Source: Phycisphaerales bacterium
Lineage (GTDB): Bacteria; Planctomycetota; Phycisphaerae; Sedimentisphaerales; Anaerobacaceae
Direction: 5' to 3'
Length of the DNA stretch: 64,000 bases
NCBI GenBank assembly: GCA_003141315.1
Contig: PLLP01000022.1
Span: 1-64,000, forward strand
Shown here one piece after another: positions 27,361-39,904 of this stretch (position 1 is the stretch's first letter; every line of letters starts with the position of its first letter). The notes beneath the pieces are model-generated. The model was not told where the DNA came from. It saw only the letters and a program-made list of their open reading frames with translations, and ran no database searches. A program made the position numbers and the translations under genes.

Positions 27361-28077
27361 CTATTTTGCGGCCTTTATGGCGTCGGCCAGACTCAACGTG
27401 CCTTCGTAAATAGCCCTGCCGACAACCGCCGCATCGATGCCGCCCAATTTTTTCAGTTGTTTTATATCCTCAATAGTATTTATTCCGCCCGAAGCAACGA
27501 CGGGGACACTCACCGCATCGGCCAGCGCCTTTGTCATCTCGAAATTGGGTCCTGCCATCATACCGTCTTTTGTTATGTCGGTATAAATTATCGCAGCGAT
27601 GGGCAGTTTGGCAGCCTCCGCCGCAAACTCCAGAACCGTAAGCGGCTGTTCCTTTGTCCAGCCTTCCGTTGCCAGTTTGCCGCTCCTCGCATCGAGGCCG
27701 AGGGCAATTTTGCCGGCAAACTTTTGCGTCATCCGGCCGAACCATTCGAAATCGGTAATCGCCTTCGTCCCGATTATCACCCGTGCGATTCCCAAATCGA
27801 GCAGTTGCTGTATCGATTCTTCATTGCGGATGCCGCCGCCGACCTCGATTTTTAATTTTCCTTTTTTGGCAATCCGTTCAACGGTTTTCGTATTCACAGG
27901 TTTGCCCAACTTTGCGCCGTCGAGGTCAACGATGTGCAGCCACTTTGCGCCGTCAGCGGCAAACAGGCCGGCCTGCCCGGCAGGGTCATCGTTATAAACG
28001 AGCTGGCGATGGTAGTTGCCCTGTATCAGCCGGATGCATCTGCCGTCAATAATATCTATCGCAGGTATTATATACAT
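27361..28077 (-). CDS. hisA: HisA: phosphoribosylformimino-AICAR phosphate isomerase
   Basis: Histidine biosynthesis, an Amadori rearrangement on a (beta/alpha)8 barrel. The start MYIIPAIDIIDGRCIRLIQG carries the catalytic Asp (AIDI); the second Asp lies in YTDITKDGMMAGPN. LHIVDLDGAK, IEVGGGIR and VVASGGI provide the phosphate sites. ATG 28077 has GGAG nine bases upstream; earlier in-frame codons are not used. The gene stands apart from other his genes and is bordered on both sides by CCCCGTTAG repeats. Confidence 0.94.
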   Translation of the reverse strand: MYIIPAIDIIDGRCIRLIQGNYHRQLVYNDDPAGQAGLFAADGAKWLHIVDLDGAKLGKPVNTKTVERIAKKGKLKIEVGGGIRNEESIQQLLDLGIARVIIGTKAITDFEWFGRMTQKFAGKIALGLDARSGKLATEGWTKEQPLTVLEFAAEAAKLPIAAIIYTDITKDGMMAGPNFEMTKALADAVSVPVVASGGINTIEDIKQLKKLGGIDAAVVGRAIYEGTLSLADAIKAAK

Positions 28078-28212
28078 TTTACACCACTCCACTGAATAAC
28101 GGGCGGATTGTATCAAATGCCGCTGTTTTTGAAAATTAAAAATCAAACTGAAAACTGAAAAATTTCCTGCCGAGGTTAAAACATATCGAATACGCTCTTG
28201 TCCGCTGGGTAA

Positions 28213-28272
28213 ACCCCGTTAGTCCCGTTAGAAACAATCCGCCTGTAGCAGACTAAACAGGACTAACGGGGT
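28213..28272. repeat. CCCCGTTAG inverted repeat, copy upstream of hisA
   Basis: ACCCCGTTAGTCC (28213-28225) and GGACTAACGGGGT (28260-28272) pair perfectly over 13 bp. A nested CCCGTTAGAAAC follows the left end, as in the copy at 27272. The remainder of the gap 28078-28389 is AT-rich and shows nothing else. Confidence 0.85.
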
Positions 28273-28389
28273 AAATTTTGAATTTTGATTTGAATTTTTG
28301 CCTTTTGATTTTTGCTGTTTGATTTGTTATATTGTTCGGCAGCCCGGCCTGCCCTGGGGTTCTGGTTGTAATGAGCAGGCTGGAAATAT

Positions 28390-28478
28390 GGAGAGGTGTC
28401 CGAGCGGCTGAAGGAGCCGGTTTCGAAAACCGGTGTTCGCCTTTCGGCGGACCGCGGGTTCGAATCCCGCCCTCTCCG
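28390..28478 (+). tRNA. tRNA-Ser (anticodon CGA)
   Basis: Class II tRNA with acceptor GGAGAGG/CCTCTCC, anticodon arm CCGGT/ACCGG with loop TTCGAAA, a long variable arm (TCGCC/GGCGG region), and T arm GCGGG-TTCGAAT-CCCGC. The 3' CCA is not encoded. It lies about 140 nt ahead of the GH2 gene. Confidence 0.96.
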
Positions 28479-28602
28479 TTCTTCGCTGCGCTACGAACGG
28501 CACCGCCGCCTTAGCTGCGCGGCCGAACGGCACGGCTGTTTTTGCCAGAAGCAAAACAGGGTCCTGATTTATCAGGGCGGTTTGTCTTTTTGCTGGTTTT
28601 GA

Positions 28603-32452
<3,850 letters not shown>

Positions 32453-32454
32453 TA

Positions 32455-33096
32455 TTATTGCAGCGCCGGCGTACTAACGGACTTTTGTGCGGCGATGGTG
32501 TGAGTTTTTTTGCTGTCTTTGATATACTTTCGCTCGAAATTTGAGCCTACCACTTCCCCCTGCTGTGCGCCGGCGGCCGGCACAAATGCGACTATCTGCA
32601 AATCGCTTCTGCCCTCAATAAGTTTTTGAATCTGCCCAAAGTATTCCGCATGGTCGGTGGCGGCCTGCAAACGGCCTCCTTTTTTCAGGCAGCGCATCAT
32701 TTGATTAAGATTCGTTTCGCTGAAAAACCGCCTTTTGTGATGCCGGCTTTTGGGCCAGGGGTCGGGAAAATAAATATGAAAGCAATCCACGGATTCATCA
32801 GCGATAAATTCCGCCAGAAAGGCTGCTGCCTCGGTGCGAATGATTTTGGTGTTTGCAACATTCCACCTGCCGACGCGGTCAACCGCAAAACGGTAATACC
32901 GCGACGCCCATTCGATGCCCAGAAAATTTATTTCCGGATAATTTTTGGCCTGATTAAGCAGGAAGCTCGCCCTGCCCGTTCCGATTTCAACGTGAACGGG
33001 CCCTGCCTTGCCGAAAACCGCCACAAAATCAATCCTGCCGTTCAAATCTTCCGGCCTAAGAGAGACCTGTGGATAATCCTGTGTTGGCCGCCTCAT
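32455..33096 (-). CDS. trmB: tRNA (guanine-N7)-methyltransferase
   Basis: Methylates G46 of tRNA using AdoMet. The AdoMet loop is HVEIGTGRASF near residue 40, the acidic strand follows as GIEWASRYYRFA, and HIYFPDPWPKSRHHKRRF is the catalytic signature. The tail contains TSTP-like VSTPAL only loosely; the usual T-x-Y-E motif near the end is replaced by GSNFERKYIK. The ATG at 33096 has AGG eight bases ahead; a TTG at 33111 is possible. It converges with the nitroreductase gene with two bases between stops. Confidence 0.9.
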   Translation of the reverse strand: MRRPTQDYPQVSLRPEDLNGRIDFVAVFGKAGPVHVEIGTGRASFLLNQAKNYPEINFLGIEWASRYYRFAVDRVGRWNVANTKIIRTEAAAFLAEFIADESVDCFHIYFPDPWPKSRHHKRRFFSETNLNQMMRCLKKGGRLQAATDHAEYFGQIQKLIEGRSDLQIVAFVPAAGAQQGEVVGSNFERKYIKDSKKTHTIAAQKSVSTPALQ

Positions 33097-33211
33097 ATTA
33101 GAAACCTGCAAATTCCGGAAAAAGATTTTTTCAGAGATATGGTTTTATTATACATCAAAAATCTGGCCGGTTTGCAAAAATTATCTCGCGGCAGGCAGGT
33201 TTGCACGACAC

Positions 33212-34009
33212 CTACTCTATGTGGACGACGCTGCCGCCCTTGTCGGCCTCGAGGCTGTATTTCTTGATAATATCGTAGAGCCGGCCCGAATTGCGGACTT
33301 TTTCAAAGTGGAATTCCGGGTCGGTCTTGTCGGTGGTGTAAATAATTACGCTGCCTATGCCGACCATACGGTCGAAGACTGTTTGCCTCATCTTCATATC
33401 GATAATGCGGAACATATCGAGGTTATCGACCTTCCTGTCGAAGAGGCCCCTGCTGTATTCAATCCGCACAGGCGTAATCTGATAACTAATCATCTTCAAT
33501 TCATAGAATTTTTCTGTAATCATAAGAGCCGCTATTAAAAAGATGAGCAGCCCGATGATAATGCGGAATTTCCGAAAGGAATGATAAAAACTGCCCGAAT
33601 CAGCAGACTGCTGTGCAGCGGAATTGTTTTGCAGTGCGGCGGTTAAGGCCGGCTGGGATTCCGCCTGCGGTGAAGCAGGCTGTCCTAAATTTACCGAAGA
33701 CGTCAAATCCGCAGGCTTAAAAGGTTTTTCGAACGGGATAATCAGCACAAAAATTGCGATGCAAAGCACAATAACACTTGCTTTGGACTTGCCGATAAAC
33801 GACCAGTACGATGGCTGCACCATCATAAGTGTTTGTTCGCCGTCGCTTGTATCATTGATATTGGCGGAGAGGGCCCTTTCCACCAATTTTAGTCTGTCGG
33901 GCGTAAAAATCTCTCCGCAATACCGGCATTTAATCGCCGGCGACGGTATCTGCTCCGCACAAAACGGGCAGGGCTTGGTGCTGGTTGTATTATTCGCCTG
34001 GAAGTTCAT
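33212..34009 (-). CDS. zinc-ribbon membrane protein with bacterial PH domain
   Basis: 265 residues. An N-terminal zinc ribbon (CPFCAEQIP...KCRYCG) is followed by two transmembrane helices (VIVLCIAIFVLIIPF and IIIGLLIFLIAALMI) split by a Ser/Gln/Ala-rich linker, and a C-terminal YdbT-like PH domain (ITPVRIEYSRGLFDRKVDNLDMFRIIDM). The second helix and PH domain match the bPH2 layout. Function unknown; it is probably a membrane-associated scaffold. It lies downstream of rpsT on the same strand. Confidence 0.8.
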   Translation of the reverse strand: MNFQANNTTSTKPCPFCAEQIPSPAIKCRYCGEIFTPDRLKLVERALSANINDTSDGEQTLMMVQPSYWSFIGKSKASVIVLCIAIFVLIIPFEKPFKPADLTSSVNLGQPASPQAESQPALTAALQNNSAAQQSADSGSFYHSFRKFRIIIGLLIFLIAALMITEKFYELKMISYQITPVRIEYSRGLFDRKVDNLDMFRIIDMKMRQTVFDRMVGIGSVIIYTTDKTDPEFHFEKVRNSGRLYDIIKKYSLEADKGGSVVHIE

Positions 34010-34111
34010 TATTCTATTATTATCGGTTTTGACGTGCAGTTTTAATGAGGGTTTCGAGCCGATTATTTGATGCGGCTAAGACCGGTTAAACGCCCAGATG
34101 TCATTAACAAA

Positions 34112-34147
34112 GGAACGGCTGACTGCCAGTCCGACAGCCGCCGTTCC
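34112..34147 (-). terminator. hairpin downstream of rpsT
   Basis: GGAACGGC and GCCGTTCC form an 8-bp stem about 65 nt past the rpsT stop. The tail reads TTTGTTAAT on the minus strand, so termination is probable but not strong. Confidence 0.5.
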
Positions 34148-34213
34148 AAAATTTACCCGTTCGTTTTTCCGATTTTATGCGGTACCGAAAAAAACCAAAG
34201 CGAAAGACTATCT

Positions 34214-34486
34214 CTATTTTGCCTTGGCCAGCTTGTTAATGCGTTTTGCCAGCCGCGACTTCTTTCTCGCAATCGTTCTTTTATGCATTGTGCCGCCTGA
34301 TGCAATCTTGTCGAGGTTTCTTGAAACCTGCAGAAACTGCTCTTTTGATTTTTCCGCGCTGCCGCCGGTCAGCTCCTGTTCCAGCCGTTTAATCTGGGTT
34401 TTGATTCGGCTTTTTCTCGACCGGTTAATAAGTTTGCGTTTTGCGTTTTGTCTTACTCTTTTCTTCGCTGATATCGAATGCGCCAC
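34214..34486 (-). CDS. rpsT: 30S ribosomal protein S20
   Basis: Basic 90-residue primary 16S rRNA-binding protein. MAHSISAKKRVRQNAKRK is the classic S20 start, and the end SRLAKRINKLAKAK is also typical. The start codon is GTG, preceded by AGGAGAT, which is common for rpsT and can relate to autoregulation in enterobacteria; here that is only a parallel. Confidence 0.96.
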   Translation of the reverse strand: MAHSISAKKRVRQNAKRKLINRSRKSRIKTQIKRLEQELTGGSAEKSKEQFLQVSRNLDKIASGGTMHKRTIARKKSRLAKRINKLAKAK

Positions 34487-34566
34487 TTTAATCTCCTAAA
34501 AATATGCCTTGTCTAAAAATAATTTCTGTAATTTACATTATGTTTAATTTGCCTGAAGTAATTTTC

Positions 34567-35976
34567 TCAGCTGCCCTGCTGCTTTTTTCTTAACGCATCA
34601 ACCCGCTGGCGTACGTCCTTGTATCCGAAATCGAGTTGGGCAATCTTGCGGTAAATATCGAGGGCTTGTTCGGTGTCGCCTTTTGCCTCGAATGCCCTGC
34701 CGAGGTTATATCGCAAATCCTTGGCGATGTTGTCGTCGGTCAGCTCATACGCCTCTATCGCCTGGTTAAATACGTCAATCGCATCTGCATACCAGCCTTT
34801 CAGGTAGAAGCACAAACCAATCTTGCCCGATGCTGAGATTTTATGCCGCGGGTCACGGCTGGCATCCTGAAACATCGGTATCGCCTCGTCATATTGTTTA
34901 TTCTGGAGCAGGCAACTCGCATATTCGTATTTTGCCCGCAAATCCGTCGGGTAATTAATAACGCAAAGCCTGTAATGCTCACGTCTGGTTTCACTAAGCT
35001 GCTTTTCAACCTGCTCGACAGCAGCCTTCAAAGCAGCATCGCCGGGTTTTACTTCGAGGGCATCTTTTGCCTGGCGAAATTTGCGGCCAATCTGCCTTAT
35101 CCTGATTTGGCCCGCGCGGTCCTGAAAGCTGAAATCCTTCTTTTCGACAGAGGTCTTCTCTAATAATGCGATTGCCTCATTTTCAAATTTGTCCTCTTCC
35201 ATATCGGAAAGCACCTGCGCCAGGTTAAATATGTGGCCGGCAACTCCAGGCTCTTCCGCAAGTTCTTCCCGGGCGTCCTCGATGGCCTTTAAGCGGTAAT
35301 CCTCGGTCTTAATAACGTTTTCCTGCGATTGCAATTTTTCCTGGACTTCGCGGTTCTTTATCGAGTTCCTGAAGTCGCCCTCCTGGTCGTATTTGCCGCG
35401 CGATACAGTAAGCTCCGCAGAAAGCCTTCTGAATTCATCCGCAAGGTCGCCATCCTGCGGATGCAGCTTCACCGCATATTGACAGGCTGCAAGCGCCCTG
35501 TCGAATTGGCCTATAGCCGAGTAAGAATCTTTGAGAAAAATATACGTTCGCACGGAAGGTTTGCCGCTGTTGTTGTTGAGCTGGAACAGCAGGTCGGCTA
35601 TCCACATGGCCGTCTGTTTATAATCGCCCTCGACAGCAGCCTTGAGCATCGATTCGGCATAAGGCAAATGGTCGGGCTCTTTTGTGAAGAGGTATTCGGC
35701 GCCTAACAATTGGTCGATTGCTTCCTGCCCATGACGCGGGCGAAGAGCCTTGACCTTTTCCATCATTGTCGGCCCTTTGCCGCCCTTTTCTTTTCGCTGA
35801 AGCGCCATTGCCCGCAGCTTCGCGTGGCCGTCAGCGACCTCATCGGGAACGATGCGCAGCCCTTCGAGAAACATATCGATTGCATAATCGAAATTGTTTG
35901 TATCGGCTGCCCTGCGAGCCTTTTCAAAAAAAGCCCACGCCTTCGTCATTTCGCCTGTCGGACCTTGTTCTGCCAT
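34567..35976 (-). CDS. tetratricopeptide repeat protein
   Basis: 469 residues made largely of TPR-like helix pairs. Clear units include NNFDYAIDMFLEGLRIVPDE, IGQFDRALAACQYAVKLHP, KQYDEAIPMFQDASRDP, YLKGWYADAIDVFNQAIEAY and GDTEQALDIYRKIAQLD. A charged helix (about 200-330) lies between the two TPR blocks. There is no signal peptide, so it is cytoplasmic, probably a protein-interaction scaffold. Similar proteins occur near translation genes in planctomycetes, but the partner is unknown. Confidence 0.85.
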   Translation of the reverse strand: MAEQGPTGEMTKAWAFFEKARRAADTNNFDYAIDMFLEGLRIVPDEVADGHAKLRAMALQRKEKGGKGPTMMEKVKALRPRHGQEAIDQLLGAEYLFTKEPDHLPYAESMLKAAVEGDYKQTAMWIADLLFQLNNNSGKPSVRTYIFLKDSYSAIGQFDRALAACQYAVKLHPQDGDLADEFRRLSAELTVSRGKYDQEGDFRNSIKNREVQEKLQSQENVIKTEDYRLKAIEDAREELAEEPGVAGHIFNLAQVLSDMEEDKFENEAIALLEKTSVEKKDFSFQDRAGQIRIRQIGRKFRQAKDALEVKPGDAALKAAVEQVEKQLSETRREHYRLCVINYPTDLRAKYEYASCLLQNKQYDEAIPMFQDASRDPRHKISASGKIGLCFYLKGWYADAIDVFNQAIEAYELTDDNIAKDLRYNLGRAFEAKGDTEQALDIYRKIAQLDFGYKDVRQRVDALRKKQQGS

Positions 35977-36097
35977 ATTCTCCGGCTAAACCTTAATGTA
36001 AGATATTAAAGCACCTTATTTTATGTAATAAATTCGCATTGTCAACCATTTTGTCCTACAAAGGCAGGGTGAACATAGAATGATACTGCAATATTTA

Positions 36098-36174
36098 CCC
36101 CGTTAGAGAGCCACACAGATTTCGGCGAATCGAAGGCAAATACTAAACCTTTGAAGCGTAGCTCTCTAACGGGG
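36098..36174. repeat. CCCCGTTAG inverted repeat, copy after the propeller gene
   Basis: CCCCGTTAGAGAGC (36098-36111) and GCTCTCTAACGGGG (36161-36174) form a perfect 14-bp inverted repeat, ending 8 nt before the stop codon of the next gene. Confidence 0.85.
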
Positions 36175-36182
36175 ATTCCCGC

Positions 36183-37535
36183 TTAATCGGTTCCGTATAG
36201 CCACGAATCGGCAAAGATTGCAAGGTCAGTAAAATCCACTTTGCAGTCACCATTAAGGTCTGCCTTCGGGCAAAACTTATTGAATATATAAGCCGAGCCG
36301 GAGTCGCTTCCTTTGTCGTCATCGCCAAACGCCCCCACGATTGCGAAATCCCCGCTGATAGCAACAGAACAGCCAAAAACGTCTCCGGCAGCGCCATCCG
36401 AGGCCAGTAGTTTTGTCTGCTGGCTCCAACTCGTCCCATCCCACCTGAATATATAAGCCTTGCCGATGCAACTTGAGCCATAGCCATATTGGACCGCCCC
36501 CGCTATTGCTAAATCACCGCTGATAGAGACAGAATAACCAAAGTTGTCTCCGGCAGCGCCATCCGAAGCAGTAAGCTTTTGCTGCTCTATCCAGTTTGTC
36601 CCATCCCGCTTGAATATACAAGCCGAGCCGGATAATATCCCTTTGTCATCATCGCCATCCGCCCCTACAATTGCATAATCGCCGCTGATAGAAACAGAAC
36701 TGCCAAACCAGTCATCGGCAGCACCATCCGAAGCAAGAAGCTTTGTCTGCTGGCTCCAGCTTGTCCCATCCCACCTGAATATATAAGCCGAGCCGGAATA
36801 GTCTCCTTTGTCATCATCGTCCATCGCCCCGACGATTGCATAATCTGTGCTGATAGAAACTGAATAGCCAAAACAGTCTTCGGCAGCGCCGTCTGAGGCA
36901 GTAAGCTTTACCTGCTGAACCCAGTTCGTCCCATCCCTTTTAAATATATAAGCCGAGCCGGAGTAATCTCCATTGTCGTCATCGCCATACGCCCCGACGA
37001 TTGCGAAATCACCGCTGATAGAAACAGAATAGCCAAACTCGTCACTATCAGCGCCATCCAAGGCGGTGAGCTTGGCCTGCTCGCTCCATGTTGTGCCATC
37101 CCGTTTGAATATATAAGCCGCGCCGGAGCCGATTACGTTGCCATCACTGCCACGCGCCCCGACGATTGCATAATCGCCGCTGATAGAAACTGAATAGCCA
37201 AACTGGTCGCCGGCAGCACCATCAGAGGCAAGGAGCTTTTGCTGCTGAACCCAATTCGTACCATCCCACTTGAATATATATGCTTTGCCGGTGACACTGC
37301 GGCTAATCTGTTCCGTCCCCACTATTGCATAATCACCGCTGATAGAGACAGAATAGCCAAACCAGTCACTGGCAGCGCCATCTGAGGCGAGAAGCTTTGC
37401 CTTCTCCAGCCAGTTGGTAGCGGCCCCCGCCTGCGGCGGGCTAAAGGAAAAACACACCAAAACAATCGCCATCAAAATAAAGAATTTCTTGTCCGCCGTG
37501 TGTCTGGCTGACTTGTTTTTCTCATCTCCGGACAT
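36183..37535 (-). CDS. secreted seven-repeat beta-propeller protein with dockerin-like tail
   Basis: 450 residues. A signal peptide (FILMAIVLVCFSF) ends near a GC palindrome that encodes SPPQAGA. Seven near-identical repeats of about 52 residues follow, each with the pattern L-x-A-S-D-G-A-x-x-D-x-FG-x-SVSISGDYAIVGA and then AYIF(K/R)xDGTxW, an FG-GAP-like unit; seven units would close one propeller. The last 25 residues (DLNGDCKVDFTDLAIFADSW) are a dockerin-type EF-hand. The ATG at 37535 has AAGGAGG seven bases ahead. Likely surface display or binding; ligand unknown. Confidence 0.88.
   Translation of the reverse strand: MSGDEKNKSARHTADKKFFILMAIVLVCFSFSPPQAGAATNWLEKAKLLASDGAASDWFGYSVSISGDYAIVGTEQISRSVTGKAYIFKWDGTNWVQQQKLLASDGAAGDQFGYSVSISGDYAIVGARGSDGNVIGSGAAYIFKRDGTTWSEQAKLTALDGADSDEFGYSVSISGDFAIVGAYGDDDNGDYSGSAYIFKRDGTNWVQQVKLTASDGAAEDCFGYSVSISTDYAIVGAMDDDDKGDYSGSAYIFRWDGTSWSQQTKLLASDGAADDWFGSSVSISGDYAIVGADGDDDKGILSGSACIFKRDGTNWIEQQKLTASDGAAGDNFGYSVSISGDLAIAGAVQYGYGSSCIGKAYIFRWDGTSWSQQTKLLASDGAAGDVFGCSVAISGDFAIVGAFGDDDKGSDSGSAYIFNKFCPKADLNGDCKVDFTDLAIFADSWLYGTD
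37426..37440. repeat. GC palindrome in the propeller gene signal region
   Basis: CCCGCCTGCGGCGGG, identical to 23800-23814, within the codons at the signal-peptide junction. Confidence 0.7.
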
Positions 37536-37723
37536 TGCCAATCCTCCTTTTAAAAAAGGCCTCTAATATCAATATGAATGTGTAATTATACCATTTGTCG
37601 ACTTTTTAAGCAAATATTTTCTGGAAAGGATGTCGTAAAAATCTTCTCAATACCTTTGCCTTTTGCCCTTGTTTATACTCTGTTAATCCGCGAAACCCGC
37701 AAATCAGTTTAATCCGGACTTTT

Positions 37724-37754
37724 TTTACAGTGGGCTTGATTATCCGGCTATAAT
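37724..37754 (+). promoter_or_regulatory. predicted glyA promoter
   Basis: TTTACA (37724-37729) and TATAAT (37749-37754) are 19 nt apart, in the 310-nt gap before glyA. The spacer is slightly long. Confidence 0.45.
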
Positions 37755-37768
37755 GATTTAGGATTTTA

Positions 37769-37801
37769 CCCCGTTAGAGGCCGCCCCGTTAGAAGCGGGG
37801 C
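37769..37801. repeat. partial CCCCGTTAG repeat upstream of glyA
   Basis: Two left-end words, CCCCGTTAGAGG and GCCCCGTTAGAAGCGGGGC, follow each other with no matching right end. The second is itself a small hairpin. It resembles the nested arrangement at 27272 and 28213. Confidence 0.6.
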
Positions 37802-37845
37802 ATATAAAGGCGTTTACCATATTTTAAAGGTTTAGGAATCTATTT

Positions 37846-39093
37846 ATGGCTGCTTCATTAGAACAAAATGACCCGGAAATTTTTAAGCTGATTACACAGG
37901 AAGAGCAAAGGCAAAAGCGGATTATTCGGCTGATTCCTTCCGAAAATTACGTCTCGAAGGCCGTCCGCGAGGCAACAGGCGGCTGGCTCACAAATAAATA
38001 TTCCGAAGGCTACCCCGGCAAACGCTACTACGAAGGCCAGGATGTGGCAGACGTTGTCGAAAATATCGCGAGAGAGCGGGCAAAAAAATTATTCGGCGCC
38101 GACCACGCGAACGTCCAGCCTCATTCGGGTTCGCCGGCAAACCTCGCCGCCTACCTTGCGCTCGCCGAACCGGGCGATACGATTATGGGCCTGGCCCTGC
38201 CTGACGGCGGACACCTTACGCACGGCTGGAAGGTGAGCATCACGGGAAAAATTTTCAAATCCGTTCAGTACGGCGTGAACCCGCAGACAGGTTTTCTCGA
38301 TTTCAATCTGATTGAAGACCTGGCAAAAAAACATAAACCAAAAATTATTATCTGCGGCGCAACCGCATACCCGCGCCAAATAGATTTCGAGGCCTTCGCC
38401 GCAATCGCAAAAAATGTCGGCGCGTTTCTCGTAAGCGACATCGCGCATATCGCAGGCCTCGTTGCCGGCGGCGCGCATAAAAGCCCGGTTCCATTTTCGG
38501 ATATTGTGACAACTACCACGCATAAGACGCTGCGAGGGCCGCGTGGGGCTATGGCCCTGTGCAAAGAACAGCACGCACAGAAGCTCGACAAGACTATCTT
38601 TCCCGGCCTTCAGGGAGGCCCGCACATGCACACGATAAGCGCAATCGCCGTCGCGCTCGGCGAGGCAGCGACGCCGGCCTTTAAGGAATACGCAAAACAA
38701 ATTGTCAAAAACGCAAAGGCAATGGCGGAAAAACTTTCGGAGTACGGCTTCAATCTCGTTTCCGGCGGCACCGACAACCATTTAATCCTCATCGATTTGC
38801 GGAACAAAAACATACCGGGCAGGAAAATGGCGAAGGCCCTTATGCGGGCAGGAATCGAGAGCAACTGTAATTCCGTGCCGGGTGATACCGCGCCACCGTT
38901 TAATCCGAGCGGCCTGCGAATCGGAACGCCCGCCATTACCACACGCGGTATGAAAGAGGAACAGGCTATGCGGGTAGCCGCTCTCATCAGCAGGGTTGCC
39001 GATAATATTGATAACGAAGATGTGCTGGACAAGATAAAACAGCAGGTCGAGGCCTTGTGTAATCAATTCCCTGTGCCGGATAGTTTTATTTAA
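37846..39093 (+). CDS. glyA: serine hydroxymethyltransferase
   Basis: PLP enzyme that converts serine and tetrahydrofolate to glycine and methylene-tetrahydrofolate. The PLP lysine is K227 in TTTTHKTLRGPRGA. IPSENYVSKAV, NKYSEGYPGKRYYEGQ and QPHSGSPANLA are family signatures. The length of 415 is standard. It is expressed alone, apparently from its own promoter and with a CCCCGTTAG repeat in its leader. Confidence 0.96.
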   Translation: MAASLEQNDPEIFKLITQEEQRQKRIIRLIPSENYVSKAVREATGGWLTNKYSEGYPGKRYYEGQDVADVVENIARERAKKLFGADHANVQPHSGSPANLAAYLALAEPGDTIMGLALPDGGHLTHGWKVSITGKIFKSVQYGVNPQTGFLDFNLIEDLAKKHKPKIIICGATAYPRQIDFEAFAAIAKNVGAFLVSDIAHIAGLVAGGAHKSPVPFSDIVTTTTHKTLRGPRGAMALCKEQHAQKLDKTIFPGLQGGPHMHTISAIAVALGEAATPAFKEYAKQIVKNAKAMAEKLSEYGFNLVSGGTDNHLILIDLRNKNIPGRKMAKALMRAGIESNCNSVPGDTAPPFNPSGLRIGTPAITTRGMKEEQAMRVAALISRVADNIDNEDVLDKIKQQVEALCNQFPVPDSFI

Positions 39094-39395
39094 TCGCAAA
39101 AAAACAACAAAGTAATCAAAATAGGTAAAGGTTCATTGGAAGAACCTGAAAATTTGATGTCGCAATTTGCGACCTCAAGTTCACGCCGGGGTTAAAAAAC
39201 TTGCCAAGTTTTAGCGGGGTGTTTGTCGATATTAATGGGGGCATAAAGGGGCAGTTTGCGGGCAAGTGTTGCCGGGATGCGAAAGGAGGCCTTAAAAAAT
39301 TGAAAAAACCGGTTATTATAGAACTTAAAAGCAGCTTTAGCGTATTGAAACATTGTAATAATAAAAAGATATCTCAACTGAAAAGGAGAACAAAA

Positions 39396-39809
39396 ATGAA
39401 GAAAAGTTTGATTGTGGCTTCGGTGATTATCGCAGGCTTATTATACATCAGCGGCTGTGAAAACCAGTCTCAAACAGACGCAGGCGTAGGAGCGCTGGCG
39501 GGCGCCGGTATCGGCGCTATCGTAGGTCACCAGTCCGGAAAAGCTACTCAAGGCGCCCTGATTGGCGGCGCGGTCGGCGGCGGAACCGGCTATATGGTCG
39601 GCAACGAACAGGATAAGAAACAGGCAGCAGCCGAAAACGCCAATATTCGCCAGGAGATGAATAACATAACAGTCAACGTCACCAACAGCAACGGTTCTAT
39701 TATCCAGGTAGTCCTCAGAAAACAGGGTGTCGGCTACGTCGGGCCGAGAGGAGAATATTACCCAAGCTTTCCCACGGAAAGTCAGCTTAGACCGGTTTAT
39801 GGATTCTGA
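39396..39809 (+). CDS. glycine-zipper lipoprotein
   Basis: 137 residues. Signal peptide with lipobox YISGC near residue 20, then a glycine-zipper (GVGALAGAGIGAIVGHQSG and ALIGGAVGGGTGYMVG), which forms membrane-inserting hairpins in outer-membrane lipoproteins such as the SlyB/OsmB class. The C-terminal part (VRK-type beta residues ending RGEYYPSFP) is unassigned. AAAGGAG precedes the ATG at 39396. Of the 302 nt ahead of it nothing else is clear. Confidence 0.85.
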   Translation: MKKSLIVASVIIAGLLYISGCENQSQTDAGVGALAGAGIGAIVGHQSGKATQGALIGGAVGGGTGYMVGNEQDKKQAAAENANIRQEMNNITVNVTNSNGSIIQVVLRKQGVGYVGPRGEYYPSFPTESQLRPVYGF

Positions 39810-39834
39810 TTTGTCCCGTGCAAGATAAAAAACA

Positions 39835-39871
39835 AGCAGGCCGAGGCTTTTTTGTAAATCCTCGGCCTGCT
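39835..39871 (-). terminator. intrinsic terminator of the GH130 gene
   Basis: AGCAGGCCGAGG and CCTCGGCCTGCT form a perfect 12-bp stem; on the minus strand TGTTTTTTATC follows. It also lies just past the plus-strand lipoprotein gene, where it lacks a T-run. Confidence 0.75.
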
Positions 39872-39904
39872 GCATATACACAATACGAGCAACGGGTGAC
39901 GAAT

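Noticed and set aside
28332-28602. Small plus-strand ORFs across 28.4 kb
   Set aside because: They run through tRNA-Ser, whose cloverleaf is complete.
36183-37535. Tandem DNA repeat as satellite or CRISPR
   Set aside because: The period of about 150-160 bp is explained by protein repeats in a single open frame.
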